From: Clostridium neonatale
GTDB lineage: Bacteria > Bacillota > Clostridia > Clostridiales > Clostridiaceae
Length of the DNA: 64,000 bases
Direction of reading: 5' to 3'
Assembly: GCF_001458595.1 (NCBI RefSeq)
Contig: NZ_LN890327.1
Coordinates: 487,769-551,768, forward strand
A program made the translations under genes and the position numbers. A model generated the notes under the pieces. That model did no database searches. It was not told the origin of the DNA and was given only the letters and a program-made list of their open reading frames with translations. Position 1 is the stretch's first letter. Each line of letters starts with the position of its first letter. Below, one piece after another: positions 10,478 to 20,372 of the stretch.

Positions 10478-11020
10478 ATGGACTTGGAAGGAAGCAGAAC
10501 AGAAAAGAATCTATATAAGACTTATGCAGGAGAATGCAGAGCTAGAACGAAATATAACCTTTATTCTGAAAAAGCAAGAGCAGACGGATATGTTTGGATA
10601 TCAGAAATTTTTAATATGATAGCAGGAAATGAATATGCTCATGCAAGAGAAGCATATAAAAGATACTTAAAAAAAGTCTGCGATACAGAAAATAATTTAA
10701 TAGATTCAGCCCTTGGAGAAGCTGAAGAAAGTCAATTTATATATAAAGAATTTGAAAAAGTTGCAAGAGAAGAAGGTTTTAAAGAAATTGCAGATTTTTA
10801 TAAAGAATTGCAGGAAGTAGAGGAAAGCCATAAAGAAATATTCTCAAAATTAGCAAAAGAAGTAAAAGGTGAAACTATATTTAAATGTGAAGAAGTTTGT
10901 TACTTTAAATGTTTAAATTGTGGATATATATATGAAGGTAAAGAAGCACCAGATAGATGTCCTTTGTGCAAATATCCAAAATCATTTTTTGAAAAAATAG
11001 AAAATATAGATTGTAAATAG
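10478..11020 (+). CDS. rbr: Rubrerythrin
   Basis: Cytosolic non-heme iron peroxidase used by anaerobes to reduce hydrogen peroxide with electrons from rubredoxin or NADH. The 180-residue product has a four-helix diiron domain (GECRARTKY, GNEYAHAR and EESHKE carry ligand Glu and His residues). A C-terminal rubredoxin-type centre has two CxxC pairs (CLNCGY and CPLC). ATG 10478 lies 6 nt after TTGGAG. A TTG 12 nt earlier is in frame but unlikely. The next gene follows after 12 nt and may be co-transcribed. Confidence 0.94.
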   Translation: MDLEGSRTEKNLYKTYAGECRARTKYNLYSEKARADGYVWISEIFNMIAGNEYAHAREAYKRYLKKVCDTENNLIDSALGEAEESQFIYKEFEKVAREEGFKEIADFYKELQEVEESHKEIFSKLAKEVKGETIFKCEEVCYFKCLNCGYIYEGKEAPDRCPLCKYPKSFFEKIENIDCK

Positions 11021-11032
11021 GAGTGAATATAA

Positions 11033-11293
11033 ATGTTTTTTAATTATCCAGATGAGTATAATGTTCAAGTGAGCTATTCTGATAACTTAATTGAGAAAAA
11101 TAATAAAGAATCGGAAGGAATTGACACAGAAATTGAGGTGGAAAAAAGCTTATTAAGAGAATGTGATCCCTTTTCAGAGAAGGTGGAATCTAAAGAGAAT
11201 AATCTAGAAAAATCAGATTGCAAAAGAAGAGAAAATATTTTTGAAGAATCAGATGAAGAATATATAAATAATGAAATAAAGTTGGATATATAA
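11033..11293 (+). CDS. Small highly charged hypothetical protein
   Basis: An 86-residue product with no family I recognise. It is rich in Glu, Lys, Asn and Ser, with no hydrophobic segment, so it is probably cytosolic and partly disordered. Support for it being a gene: AGGAGTG 8 nt before the ATG, start 12 nt after the rubrerythrin stop, and a hairpin terminator right after it. No function is proposed. Confidence 0.55.
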   Translation: MFFNYPDEYNVQVSYSDNLIEKNNKESEGIDTEIEVEKSLLRECDPFSEKVESKENNLEKSDCKRRENIFEESDEEYINNEIKLDI

Positions 11294-11301
11294 ATGATTT
11301 T

Positions 11302-11335
11302 AATGAGAATTACTTATTAGTGATTCTCATTTATT
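11302..11335 (+). terminator. Terminator after rubrerythrin operon
   Basis: Nine-bp stem (11302-11310 with 11323-11331) followed by a T-rich stretch, directly after the stop of the small charged protein. Confidence 0.6.
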
Positions 11336-11550
11336 TATATAAATAACTTGACTTGCGCACTAAATTGAGCAATTTTCCAAAATGGCTTAAAAGCAAGGGG
11401 GATTAAATATCAAAGAATAAAATATTGGCCTTTTGGTATATATATCCAAATCACTGCACAAGTCTAGTAAATAAAATAATATAATAATGGTATTTTATTA
11501 AAACAAATAAAATATAAAATAATTAGTAGATTAATTTTGGGAGAGGAAAT

Positions 11551-11904
11551 ATGAATTATAATGATCTGTTGGATAAGCAATATGTAGATATACAAAATTT
11601 GAGTAACTTATTGGGGAATTATGTGAATGCTTATAGATTATTAATAGCTGGAGCTGCTGATCTATACAGTATAAACATAGCAAAGAAAAGTGAAGTAAGG
11701 AAAGCAATAGAAAGAGCAGATGAATTAGGGGAATTAATAGATAAATTAATAAATACATTAGACAGATGTGGAACAGGGTACTTAAAATATTGTAAAGTTA
11801 AAAACAGCTATATTTCAGCAAATACAGAAAAAGATGGTATATTTACAGAAATAGATAATGAATTGAATTTTGAAAATTCATCAAACAGGGAAGAGGAAGA
11901 ATGA
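11551..11904 (+). CDS. Small hypothetical protein
   Basis: A 117-residue product without a family I recognise. Residues ~1-80 look helical and amphipathic; the last ~35 are acidic and end in a run of Glu. The ATG has a good GGGAGAGGAAAT ribosome site. The gene stands alone between two terminators. It has no signal peptide or membrane helix, so a cytosolic protein is likely. Confidence 0.6.
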   Translation: MNYNDLLDKQYVDIQNLSNLLGNYVNAYRLLIAGAADLYSINIAKKSEVRKAIERADELGELIDKLINTLDRCGTGYLKYCKVKNSYISANTEKDGIFTEIDNELNFENSSNREEEE

Positions 11905-11913
11905 AGGAATATA

Positions 11914-11960
11914 TTTAAAAAGAACTCTATTTCATTTATGAAATTAGAGTTCTTTTTAAA
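11914..11960. terminator. Bidirectional terminator between convergent genes
   Basis: Stem of about 22 bp (11914-11935 with 11938-11960, one bulge), A-rich on the left and T-rich on the right. It serves the plus-strand small gene and the minus-strand pssA, whose stop is 3 nt away. Confidence 0.88.
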
Positions 11961-11962
11961 TA

Positions 11963-12484
11963 TTAAAATTTTTTCAAACGAATTTTACTGATCATTAAAT
12001 ATGAACCTAAAATCATTAAAAACATAGGAATGATTTTAGGAAGAAATATATTTAAAGTAAGCAAATTATATAAAGCCATAAAACATCCTACAACTGTTAT
12101 TGGTACTCCAGTAAAGCACCCATCAAACTGAACAGCATTAAATCTTGCAAGTCTGTACGCTCCACAAATAGGGAATAATAAAAGTAAAATAAGACCTAAT
12201 AGTCCTTTTGGACCAAAGTTTTGAAAATCAAATAATATATATGTTAATATTGATGGTGCAACACCAAATGAAACCAAATCAGCTAGGGAGTCTAATTCTT
12301 TACCTAAATCACTAGACACATCTAAAAAACGAGCAATCCTACCATCGTATCTATCTACTAAACCAGCTAATAAAATAAAAATACATGCAAGAATGTAATT
12401 AAAGTTCATTGTTGATAAGATAGATATAACTCCGCAAGATAGATTGAGAAAGGTAAAAACGTTTGGAATACAACTTTTCCTCAT
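11963..12484 (-). CDS. pssA: CDP-diacylglycerol-serine O-phosphatidyltransferase
   Basis: Membrane enzyme making phosphatidylserine from CDP-diacylglycerol and serine, the first step to phosphatidylethanolamine. The 173 residues form several membrane helices. The CDP-alcohol phosphatidyltransferase signature DG-x2-AR-x8-G-x3-D-x3-D is complete (starting DGRIAR near residue 47). The length and the SFGVAPS stretch after the motif favour PssA over phosphatidylglycerophosphate synthase. ATG follows AGGAGG. No psd gene is adjacent; the divergently transcribed lipid kinase gene suggests a lipid-related neighbourhood. Confidence 0.86.
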   Translation of the reverse strand: MRKSCIPNVFTFLNLSCGVISILSTMNFNYILACIFILLAGLVDRYDGRIARFLDVSSDLGKELDSLADLVSFGVAPSILTYILFDFQNFGPKGLLGLILLLLFPICGAYRLARFNAVQFDGCFTGVPITVVGCFMALYNLLTLNIFLPKIIPMFLMILGSYLMISKIRLKKF

Positions 12485-12721
12485 AAAATCCTCCTAGAAA
12501 TTAAAAACTACTTACAAAAAAATATTATACCATATAAATGCAAATAATATAAGACATTAAATAACTTTAAGATATTATTAATGTAATACTCATATTATTA
12601 TATATAATATTGCAATCACCATCTTTTTATTCTCGACACTGTAATTTTTAAATGGTATAATAATTTTTATGTGGTAGGAAAAAGATGTAAATTAATAACT
12701 TTAGAGAGGAGAAATTCTTTT

Positions 12722-13600
12722 ATGAAGAAGGTTAGATTTATTTATAATCCTTATTCGGGTGAAAATGGAATAATAGACGAAATAGATAATGTAATAAGAA
12801 TACATCAAGACGTAGGAATGATTATTGTTCCATACAGAATAAAAAAAGGAAAGGATTTAAGTGAAGCTCTTGATATTGTAGATGACACTTATGCATATAT
12901 ATTAATTGCTGGAGGAGATGGAACTGTAGATTCAGTTGTTAATGCTATGGAACAGAGAAATATAAATCTTCCCATAGGAATTCTTCCTGTTGGAACGGCA
13001 AATGATTTTGGTAGCTTTCTTGGAATACCAAGTGATGTAGAAACTGCGTGTAAGCAGATCTTAAGCTCAAAACCAAAGCTTATAGATATTGGTAAAATTA
13101 ATGAAAAATACTTCGTTAATGTTGCGAGCACAGGACTGTTTACAGATGTTTCTCAAAAGACTGATGTTAATTTAAAAAATACAATAGGGAAATTAGCATA
13201 CTATTTAAAAGGGTTAGAGGAACTTCCTAATTTCAGAAGATTAAAGCTAAAACTTACATCTAAGGAATGCACTTTTGATGGAGAAATGTATTTACTGCTA
13301 GTATTTAATGGAAAAACTGCAGGCAACTTTAATTTAGCAACTGAGGCTGATGTTACAGATGGAAAACTTGATGTAATAATATTTAAGGCAATTCAAATAA
13401 TAGAATTAATACCTCTGTTTATAAAGGTACTAAGAGGAGAACATTTAGACTCTGATAAGGTTGTATATTTTAAGACTGATGATTTGTATATAGAATCTAG
13501 CGAAGATATAGTTACTGATATAGATGGAGAGAGAGGCCCTGATTTTCCTTTAAGGATTCAATGTATTGAAAAAGGAATTAAAGTTTTAGGAATAAATTAA
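12722..13600 (+). CDS. Diacylglycerol kinase family lipid kinase (YegS/DgkB-like)
   Basis: Soluble lipid kinase of 292 residues that would phosphorylate diacylglycerol or a related lipid. The nucleotide-binding GGDGT motif (AGGDGTVDSVV) and the start KKVRFIYNPYSG are typical of the DAGK catalytic domain; the C-terminal half matches the YegS/DgkB beta-sandwich (DIDGERGPDFP near the end). I chose ATG 12722 because GAGAGGAG lies about 9 nt upstream; the in-frame ATG at 12671 has no ribosome site. Which lipid it uses cannot be told. The membrane-protein gene follows after 51 nt. Confidence 0.85.
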   Translation: MKKVRFIYNPYSGENGIIDEIDNVIRIHQDVGMIIVPYRIKKGKDLSEALDIVDDTYAYILIAGGDGTVDSVVNAMEQRNINLPIGILPVGTANDFGSFLGIPSDVETACKQILSSKPKLIDIGKINEKYFVNVASTGLFTDVSQKTDVNLKNTIGKLAYYLKGLEELPNFRRLKLKLTSKECTFDGEMYLLLVFNGKTAGNFNLATEADVTDGKLDVIIFKAIQIIELIPLFIKVLRGEHLDSDKVVYFKTDDLYIESSEDIVTDIDGERGPDFPLRIQCIEKGIKVLGIN

Positions 13601-13651
13601 TATAAACAATAATAAATATAAGTAACGAAATATTAGACGGGAGTGTAAAGT

Positions 13652-14302
13652 GTGAGTCTTGCGTATTATATATTTTTGTTACTTATAATTTTTTTATCCT
13701 TTTTAATGATAAAAAAGAATATAGATTATTCACCTAAAAAAATAAAAATTTATTTAACTATTGTAATAACATTATTTTTATTAAGAAATATAGCTTTATT
13801 ATGTTTATGTTTAATTAAAAATAGTAACTTTTTATATTATTTAAAACTACTAGTATTTTTAGATTATATAACAATACCACTTATGATAATACCTATATCT
13901 TATGTTTATTTAAGAGCGGAAAAATTAAAATTTACTGGTAGTTATATTATAGCAGTTATAGTAGGGATAATATATGCAATTATATTGCACTTATCAAAAG
14001 TGACAATGGAAGTAAGTTATATTTATGGTTTTATAATAAGATTAGATAATGAGGTTACAATATCCATGCTTTCATTAATATTACTTGGAGTATTAATGAT
14101 TATAAATGTAGTAATACTTGATAAACCATTTGTTAATAAAAAAGGAATATGGTTTGTTATATTAGCCATAGTGCTAGTTATGGCTGAGGAAGTAACAATA
14201 CTTGGAGGAATTAAAGTATTTCCTTATTCAGTTAGTGGAGAATTAATATTTTTAATAATTATGAATTTTGTTATTAACGGATTCAAAAAAATTAATAAGT
14301 AA
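13652..14302 (+). CDS. Integral membrane protein, unknown function
   Basis: A 216-residue, very hydrophobic product with about seven predicted membrane helices and short charged loops. I recognise no catalytic motif. GTG 13652 follows GGGAG by 8 nt. It lies 51 nt after the lipid kinase gene, so co-transcription is likely, and it is ended by a very strong hairpin. It resembles in outline the N-terminal membrane sensor part of some clostridial signalling proteins, but no kinase or cyclase domain follows. Confidence 0.65.
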   Translation: MSLAYYIFLLLIIFLSFLMIKKNIDYSPKKIKIYLTIVITLFLLRNIALLCLCLIKNSNFLYYLKLLVFLDYITIPLMIIPISYVYLRAEKLKFTGSYIIAVIVGIIYAIILHLSKVTMEVSYIYGFIIRLDNEVTISMLSLILLGVLMIINVVILDKPFVNKKGIWFVILAIVLVMAEEVTILGGIKVFPYSVSGELIFLIIMNFVINGFKKINK

Positions 14303-14352
14303 AAAAGTCACCATACAGATTTATAACAAATAAATCTGTATGGTGACTTTTT
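14302..14352. terminator. Strong bidirectional terminator
   Basis: Perfect 22-bp stem (14302-14323 with 14331-14352), 7-nt loop, A run on the left and T run on the right. It separates the convergent membrane-protein and permuted papain-like genes and overlaps the last codon of the latter. Confidence 0.92.
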
Positions 14353-14899
14353 ATGCAAATGCAGTATTATAATCAGCTAATTTCCCTGAATATACTAAAT
14401 CAACATCTGATGATTCGGCTAAATCACAAAAGTCATATGGTCTTATTAAAGTAAAATGTTTATTAAATTTTACAGACTCTGATTGTTCTAGTACGTACGC
14501 AACAAATTGAGAACAAACATAGTGATTAGGTCTGTGATATGGTATGTTAAATAACATGGCTACAAGACCAGCAAAGTTATAATGATATTTATTTCCGTTT
14601 CTTTCGAATTCACGTATTTCTCTTTGTAATTTTCTATATTGTTTGTTTGTAATAGATATACGGTATATTTGGCATACTGTATTATCATGGAGCTTATAAA
14701 TTCCTTCATTTATATTTTCTTTAACGAATCCTGCAATTAGTGGAATATATAAGTTCTGTCTGGCAAAGCTATATAAAGAATTTAAATCTTCATCAAGTGC
14801 TATAGAAGCATGATTATAAGGTGCACGCGTAAAAAATTGTAATATTTTAGAGCAGTTAGTTCCAGTTTGGCTAACCATAATATAAATATTTCTTTTCAC
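14351..14899 (-). CDS. Permuted NlpC/P60 (YiiX/YaeF-like) papain-fold protein
   Basis: The 182 residues have the order of a circularly permuted NlpC/P60 papain-like fold: a His near the start (YNHASIALD, ~30) and the Cys later (YVCSQFVAYVLE, ~130). Family members are thiol hydrolases or acyltransferases acting on amides or lipids. No signal peptide is visible, so it may be cytosolic or membrane-associated. The start is GTG 14899 after GGGGAATGATGG. It stands between a terminator and the YgiQ gene on the same strand. The substrate is unknown. Confidence 0.7.
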   Translation of the reverse strand: MKRNIYIMVSQTGTNCSKILQFFTRAPYNHASIALDEDLNSLYSFARQNLYIPLIAGFVKENINEGIYKLHDNTVCQIYRISITNKQYRKLQREIREFERNGNKYHYNFAGLVAMLFNIPYHRPNHYVCSQFVAYVLEQSESVKFNKHFTLIRPYDFCDLAESSDVDLVYSGKLADYNTAFA

Positions 14900-15008
14900 C
14901 CATCATTCCCCGTTTCTTATAAATATTAAATACTATTAATTACAAATTATTATAAAACATGCATCTTAAATGTTTCTTAACAAATAATAAAAAAACATTT
15001 AATAATTA

Positions 15009-16970
15009 TCAATTAAATCTAGAATTATTTTTTTTTGAATTAGATTTTTTGAAATTACTATTTTTATTTTTAGAGTATTTTTTGGAATTGCTCTTTGCTG
15101 TATTGGAATTCCCCTTTGCTATATTCGTAGAAGAATTAAGTTTATTTTTTCCTTGATATCCCTGTTTTTTGGGAGCATATCCAATTAGGCAAGCTTTACT
15201 ATTTCCAATTAAGTCTTCTCTGTGAGCAGCAATTAAAGCTTTTTTTACTTTTTCATAATTTTTTGGTACAGCAAATTGTATTAGAGCCCTTTGCATATCT
15301 TTTTCACTTTGAGTTTTAGGAACATATACTTTTTCACCTGTAATAGGATTAACGCCTGTATAATAAATAGTCGTTGAAAGACTTCCAGGAGTAGGATAAA
15401 AGTCTTGAACCTGTTCAGGTGTATATCCCATATGTTTAACGTATTGTGCAAGCTCAATTGCAGCGCTTAAATCTGAACCAGGATGAGAAGACATCAAATA
15501 AGGCACTAAAAATTGATTTTTATTCAGTTGTTTATTTATCTTAAAATATTTATTAACAAATTTATCATAAACGTCCCTTGTAGGTTTACCCATTTGATTT
15601 AAAACTCTAGGAACAACATGTTCAGGAGCAACTTTTAATTGACCGCTTATATGATGTTCACATAATTCCTTGAAAAAAGCATCATTATTATCATGAATTA
15701 AATAATCATATCTGATTCCAGAACGTACGAATACTTTCTTTATTCCAGGTAGTTTTCTTATTTTTCTTAAAAGTGATAAGTATTCAGTATGATCTATAAT
15801 TAAATTTTTACAAGGAGAAGGGAACATACATTGTTTAGTTTTGCATGTGCCATGAATTTCTTGCTTTTTACATGCTCTATGCCTAAAGTTGGCAGTTGGA
15901 CCTCCAACATCATGTATATATCCTTTAAAATCAGGTAAAGTAGTAAGTAGTTCCGCTTCGTCAATTATAGATTCCTGACTTCTATTTTGGATTACTCTTC
16001 CTTGGTGAAAAGTTAATGCACAGAAAGAACAAGAACCAAAACAGCCTCTATGACTAGTTATAGAAAATTTAACTTCAGTTATAGCAGGAATTCCACCTTT
16101 TTCTTCATATATAGGATGATATGTTCTTGTATAAGGTAAATTATAAGTTTCATCCATTTCTTCTTGTGTAAGATTTTCTTGTGGTGGATTTTGTACCAGA
16201 TATCTATCTCCATATTGCTGAATTATGGTCCTTCCAAGAATGGAATCCTGTTCGTAATATTCTAATTTATATGCTTCATTATAAGCATTTTTATCAGTAG
16301 ATACTTTTTCAAACGATGGGACTATCACAGGTTTATTAATATGTGAAATATCTTTAGTTATATAACAAGTTCCTCGAATATTATCCATATTCTGTATATG
16401 CCCACCATATCTAAATAAATCAGCAATCTGTACGATTGTTTTTTCACCCATTCCATACATTAGAAGATCAGCTTTTGAATCTAATAGTATACTTCGTCTT
16501 ACTTTATCATCCCAATAGTCATAATGAGCAAATCTTCTAAGGCTTGCTTCTATACCGCCAATAGCTATGGGAATATCTTTATAAGCTTCTCTAATTCTAT
16601 TACAGTAAACAATAACGGCTCTATCAGGTCTATGTCCAGCTTCACCACCAGGAGAATAGAGATCATCTCTTCTTTTCTTCTTTGCAGATGTGTAGTGGTT
16701 TACCATAGAATCAATATTACCTGAATTAACTAAAAAGGCATATTTTGGACATCCTAATCTTTTGAAGTCATCACAATTATGCCAATTAGGCTGAGCAATT
16801 ATACCAACATTAAAACCTTGAGCTTCAAGTGTTCTACCAATAATAGCAGTACCAAAAGAAGGATGATCAACATAAGCATCACCTGTTACAATTATAAAAT
16901 CTAATTGTTCTATACCTTTACGTTTCATATCATCCTTGCTTATAGGTAAAAATTCTTTGCAAAGCTTCAT
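15009..16970 (-). CDS. YgiQ-family radical SAM protein
   Basis: Radical SAM enzyme of unknown reaction, 653 residues. The 4Fe-4S motif is CFGSCSFC (CxxxCxxC, middle of the protein), followed by ALTFHQGR, typical of YgiQ/UPF0313. The N-terminal half has the family's cobalamin-binding-like region ([13 protein letters not shown]). The last ~40 residues are a low-complexity Lys/Asn/Ser tail, which is unusual and may bind nucleic acid or just be a species-specific extension. I prefer ATG 16970 (TTGGAG 8 nt upstream) to the TTG at 16985. Confidence 0.92.
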   Translation of the reverse strand: MKLCKEFLPISKDDMKRKGIEQLDFIIVTGDAYVDHPSFGTAIIGRTLEAQGFNVGIIAQPNWHNCDDFKRLGCPKYAFLVNSGNIDSMVNHYTSAKKKRRDDLYSPGGEAGHRPDRAVIVYCNRIREAYKDIPIAIGGIEASLRRFAHYDYWDDKVRRSILLDSKADLLMYGMGEKTIVQIADLFRYGGHIQNMDNIRGTCYITKDISHINKPVIVPSFEKVSTDKNAYNEAYKLEYYEQDSILGRTIIQQYGDRYLVQNPPQENLTQEEMDETYNLPYTRTYHPIYEEKGGIPAITEVKFSITSHRGCFGSCSFCALTFHQGRVIQNRSQESIIDEAELLTTLPDFKGYIHDVGGPTANFRHRACKKQEIHGTCKTKQCMFPSPCKNLIIDHTEYLSLLRKIRKLPGIKKVFVRSGIRYDYLIHDNNDAFFKELCEHHISGQLKVAPEHVVPRVLNQMGKPTRDVYDKFVNKYFKINKQLNKNQFLVPYLMSSHPGSDLSAAIELAQYVKHMGYTPEQVQDFYPTPGSLSTTIYYTGVNPITGEKVYVPKTQSEKDMQRALIQFAVPKNYEKVKKALIAAHREDLIGNSKACLIGYAPKKQGYQGKNKLNSSTNIAKGNSNTAKSNSKKYSKNKNSNFKKSNSKKNNSRFN

Positions 16971-17667
16971 ATATATTAACTCCAATTCTTTATTATATTA
17001 ATTAAGATATATTAAAAAAATAACTAGTTATTATACTAGCTATTTTTCTATTCATTAACAGATTTCAGTTTAACATACGGATGTTAATTTTACAAATATT
17101 TAAAGAAAGTAAAATTTGGATGATAATTTAAGTATTTTCAGAATTTATAAGATAATATATATTCATTTTTATAATAAAATATATGCAATAATTAATTTTT
17201 AAAGAAAAGCAAAAATTTGTTGCCTTTTTGAAGCTATATAATATAATAATTAAGAAAGAATAAATACTTAAATTTAATTATAAAATTTCTATTGAAGGAA
17301 TATTTAAATTTATTTAGTATAAGTTTATAAAATATGAGTTAAAATTTATATTTATTTATTGCAAGTTATAATTATGAGTTTTAAATTGTGAATCATGAAT
17401 TGTAAATTATAAATTGATAAAGGATGGTGTATCAAAAAATGGAGGAAGGACCTCAGAATATTAATTATCATACGGCAAAAACTAAATATATTCAGAGAGA
17501 GCTCATTTATTTGAAATGCACTAAATCAGCATTATTTATTTAACTTATAAAATATGAAAGTTTTGGAAATAATTATGCTGATTATGTATAAAATATATAC
17601 ATATAAATGTGGATAATTTCGTATTTAATGACTTCTTTCTGTGAATAAAAAAGGAGGAATCTAAATT
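16971..17667. other. Long AT-rich intergenic region
   Basis: Divergent promoter region between the YgiQ and PRC/CBS genes. It holds a hairpin with one mismatch (17016-17028 with 17035-17047) followed by T residues, several short dyads near 17360-17420 that read like degenerate attgtgaatt/aattcatgatt units, and one possible 34-codon ORF listed separately. No RNA gene recognised. Confidence 0.5.
17439..17543 (+). CDS. Possible small ORF, 34 residues
   Basis: ATG to TAA, product starting MEEGPQNINYHTAKTK. Codon choice (CCT, CAT, ACG, CTC) and base composition are less AT-biased than the surrounding DNA, which is why it stands out. The ribosome site is weak (AGGATGG, about 12 nt upstream). It could be a short real gene or the relic of a longer one. 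I do not recognise it. Confidence 0.25.
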   Translation: MEEGPQNINYHTAKTKYIQRELIYLKCTKSALFI

Positions 17668-18915
17668 ATGAAATTATCTACATTCCTATATTCTATTATT
17701 TTAGGGAAAAAGGTATATGATGAATTTGGCGATGTCTTAGGAAGTCTAAAAGATATTTATGTTACTACAGAAGATGGATATCCACGTGTTATTGGTTATA
17801 AATTAAAAAAAGATGGAGTGACTTTCCATTATGAATTTAAATATATAGAATTTAATGAGAAAGATGGTAAAGTAAAAATTAAAACTAGAGGAAGTAAAGA
17901 AATACTTCCTATGAGATATAGCTATCTACTTTCAGAGAATTTATTAGATAAAAAAATAGTAGATATCAATGGGAAAAAAGTTGTAAGTGTTAATGATTTA
18001 AGAATAGCAAAAATAGCTGGTGAATATAGGGTAATAGGAGTAGAAGCGGGTCCACTAGCAAAATATAGACGTTTAGGTATAGGTGGATTAGCTAAATTTA
18101 TATTTAAACTTTTTAGAAAAGATACTACTGATAAGATGCTACGATGGGACGATGTTGAATCTTTAGAAATGGTAGATAATAATTTAAAGATTAACTTGCC
18201 ATATAAAAAGTTATCAACACTTCACCCCGCTGATCTTGCAGACATACTAGAAGAATTAGACTCAACATCAAGAAAACAGGTATTAGAATCATTAGATGAA
18301 GACTTAGCAGCAGACACATTAGAGGAAATAGATTCAGAATATAAATCAGAGATAATAAAGGAATTATCAGATAGTAAGGCAGTTGAAGTTTTAGAGAATA
18401 TGCCTAACGATGAGATTGCAGATTTATTAGATGATTTGAATGAAGAAGAAAGAGAAAAAATATTATTAAATTTGGAGCGAGAAGATGCAGAAGAAGTAAA
18501 AGAACTTTTAAATTATGAAGATGAAACTGTTGGAAGCATAATGAGTAAGGAGTTTATTTCAGTAAATCTGGATATAACAGTTGGTGAAACAATCGATATA
18601 TTAAAAGAAATGCAGCCAGATGAAGAGGTTATGTATTATATCTATATAACTGACAAAGATGAGCAGATTCAAGGTGTAGTTCCAATACGAGATTTAATTA
18701 TAAATGATTCAGAGATCAAAATAAAAGAAATAATGGATGAAACTGTGTCAAGAGTGAGATTTGATGATGAAATTAACAAAGTTATTAAAGTAGCTGCGAA
18801 GTATCATTTGAATTCTGTTCCAGTAATTGATGCAGATGAAAAATTAATTGGGATTGTAATTATTCACGATTTAATAGATGAGTTTCTTTATCCACTTTGG
18901 AAAAAGAAAAATTAA
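17668..18915 (+). CDS. PRC-barrel / MgtE N-domain / CBS-pair protein, soluble
   Basis: 415 residues with no membrane helix. Two PRC-barrel-like units (about 1-85 and 90-180) come first, then an MgtE intracellular N-domain (about 185-285, LHPADLADILEELD and repeated acidic helices), then a CBS pair (about 288-410; VGSIMSKEFISV and VSRVRFDDEI). It is the regulatory half of an MgtE Mg2+ channel without the channel. Homologous soluble proteins are thought to sense divalent metal or nucleotides and act on a partner transporter, but no transporter gene is adjacent. AGGAGG precedes ATG 17668. Confidence 0.85.
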   Translation: MKLSTFLYSIILGKKVYDEFGDVLGSLKDIYVTTEDGYPRVIGYKLKKDGVTFHYEFKYIEFNEKDGKVKIKTRGSKEILPMRYSYLLSENLLDKKIVDINGKKVVSVNDLRIAKIAGEYRVIGVEAGPLAKYRRLGIGGLAKFIFKLFRKDTTDKMLRWDDVESLEMVDNNLKINLPYKKLSTLHPADLADILEELDSTSRKQVLESLDEDLAADTLEEIDSEYKSEIIKELSDSKAVEVLENMPNDEIADLLDDLNEEEREKILLNLEREDAEEVKELLNYEDETVGSIMSKEFISVNLDITVGETIDILKEMQPDEEVMYYIYITDKDEQIQGVVPIRDLIINDSEIKIKEIMDETVSRVRFDDEINKVIKVAAKYHLNSVPVIDADEKLIGIVIIHDLIDEFLYPLWKKKN

Positions 18916-18939
18916 TATTTATGGAAAAAAATACTTGAT

Positions 18940-18958
18940 AAGGTGTTGACCTTTTTTT
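18940..18958 (+). terminator. Short terminator after PRC/CBS gene
   Basis: Small stem AAGGT-gttg-ACCTT followed by a seven-T run. It overlaps the promoter of the cysteine T-box. Confidence 0.55.
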
Positions 18959-18974
18959 ATATAAGTCATATAAT
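18947..18974 (+). promoter_or_regulatory. Sigma-A type promoter of the cysK-cysE T-box
   Basis: TTGACC (18947-18952), 16-nt spacer, TATAAT (18969-18974). It stands just before the T-box leader. Confidence 0.75.
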
Positions 18975-18984
18975 GAATATATAA

Positions 18985-19277
18985 AGTTTATCAGAACACT
19001 CGGAATAAAAAATTAAGAATAAAGACTATGAAAAAGGAAAGTAACATAAAGGAATGTTAACAGAGAGAAAAGAAGGCTGAGAACTTTTCATCAGAAATTT
19101 ATGTGAAGTGCCCTTTGGAGTTGAAATCAGAATATAAGAGTATGATTCTCCGGATTCACCCGTTATAGTGATATAGCATAATAATGTGCTGAAACCAAAG
19201 AGGAATTATTAATTTAATTCAATTAGAGTGGAACCGCGGATTTACTTCGTCTCTATAGTTTTATAGCGACGGGGTTT
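18985..19277 (+). promoter_or_regulatory. T-box leader, cysteine-type, in front of cysK-cysE
   Basis: tRNA-sensing transcription attenuator. The T-box core AGAGTGGAACCGCGG is exact at 19225-19239. Upstream lie Stem I marks: an AGTA motif (GGAAAGTAAC), a GGCTGAGA apical motif near 19075, and the specifier side GTGAAGTGCCC with triplet TGC at 19109-19111, which codes for cysteine. A terminator stem (CGTC/GACG core with CTATA/TATAG) and a T run end it near 19277. Uncharged tRNA-Cys would favour the antiterminator and expression of cysK and cysE. Confidence 0.92.
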
Positions 19278-19417
19278 TTTTATATACATTTATAAAAGTT
19301 AATTCACAGGTTTTATGATTAAAACATAAATTTTCATGCATGATAATTTAAAAACACTTAAGATTAAAGCAATTAAATAGATTTAAAATAAGTATAAAAT
19401 AGTAGGAGGACAAGCGT

Positions 19418-20329
19418 ATGATTTATAATGGAGTATTAGAATTGATAGGAAAAACACCAATTTTAAAGGTGAACAATTTAGTGAAGGATGACAATATCGC
19501 AGATATATATGTTAAATTAGAAAAGTTTAATCCAGGTGGAAGCGTAAAAGATAGAGCTGCACTAGGAATGATAGAAAAAGCTGAAAAAGAAGGATTATTA
19601 AAGCCGGGATCTACTATAGTAGAGCCAACAAGTGGAAATACAGGTATAGCATTAGCCCTTATAGGAAAATTAAAAGGCTATAAAGTAATAATAGTAATGC
19701 CAGAGACAATGAGTAAGGAAAGAAGAGATTTAATTAAAGCTTATGGGGCAGAACTTGTTTTGACAGAAGGCGCAAAAGGAATGAAAGGTGCCATCGAGAA
19801 AGCTATAGAAATAGGTGTCGGGGATGAGTATTTTATACCACAACAATTTGAAAATATAGCTAATCCAGAAAAGCATTATGCAACAACTGCAGAAGAAATA
19901 TTTACTGATATTCCAGATTTAGATGCAGTGATTGCAGGAGTAGGAACTGGTGGAACAATTACTGGTGTAGCTAAAAATCTTAAAAAGAAAAATTCAGCCA
20001 TAAAAGCAATTGCAGTTGAACCAGATGCTTCACCAGTATTAAGTGGCGGAAATCCAGGCGGCCATAAGATACAAGGAATAGGCGCAGGATTTATTCCAAG
20101 CATATATGAAAAAGAATTTATCGATGAAGTAGTAAGAGTAAAAGACACAGATGCTTTTAAAACTGCAAAAGCTTTTGCAGATAAAGAGGGTGTATTAGTT
20201 GGAATCTCAAGTGGTGCTGCTATATATGCAGCAATAGAATTAGCTAAAAAACTTGGAAAGGGTAAAAAAGTGTTAGCAATTGCACCAGATGGTGGAGAAA
20301 AATATATATCAATGGGATTATATGAGTAA
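19418..20329 (+). CDS. cysK: Cysteine synthase (O-acetylserine thiol-lyase)
   Basis: PLP enzyme forming cysteine from O-acetylserine and sulfide. The 303-residue product shows the PLP lysine in [13 protein letters not shown], the substrate loop [10 protein letters not shown], and the GTGGTITG phosphate-binding loop, all standard for CysK. AGGAGG precedes the ATG. cysE, which makes its substrate, follows 43 nt later and both lie behind a cysteine T-box, so cysteine shortage should induce them. It differs from the MccA-type paralogue at 59274, which has TAGNTG instead of TSGNTG. Confidence 0.96.
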   Translation: MIYNGVLELIGKTPILKVNNLVKDDNIADIYVKLEKFNPGGSVKDRAALGMIEKAEKEGLLKPGSTIVEPTSGNTGIALALIGKLKGYKVIIVMPETMSKERRDLIKAYGAELVLTEGAKGMKGAIEKAIEIGVGDEYFIPQQFENIANPEKHYATTAEEIFTDIPDLDAVIAGVGTGGTITGVAKNLKKKNSAIKAIAVEPDASPVLSGGNPGGHKIQGIGAGFIPSIYEKEFIDEVVRVKDTDAFKTAKAFADKEGVLVGISSGAAIYAAIELAKKLGKGKKVLAIAPDGGEKYISMGLYE

Positions 20330-20372
20330 TATTATTACCACAAACTGAATTTATTGAAGGAGAGGAAGGAAC

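Noticed and set aside
10437..10619. 60-codon ORF at the start of the rubrerythrin gene
   Set aside because: Different frame of rubrerythrin; no ribosome site and no recognisable product.
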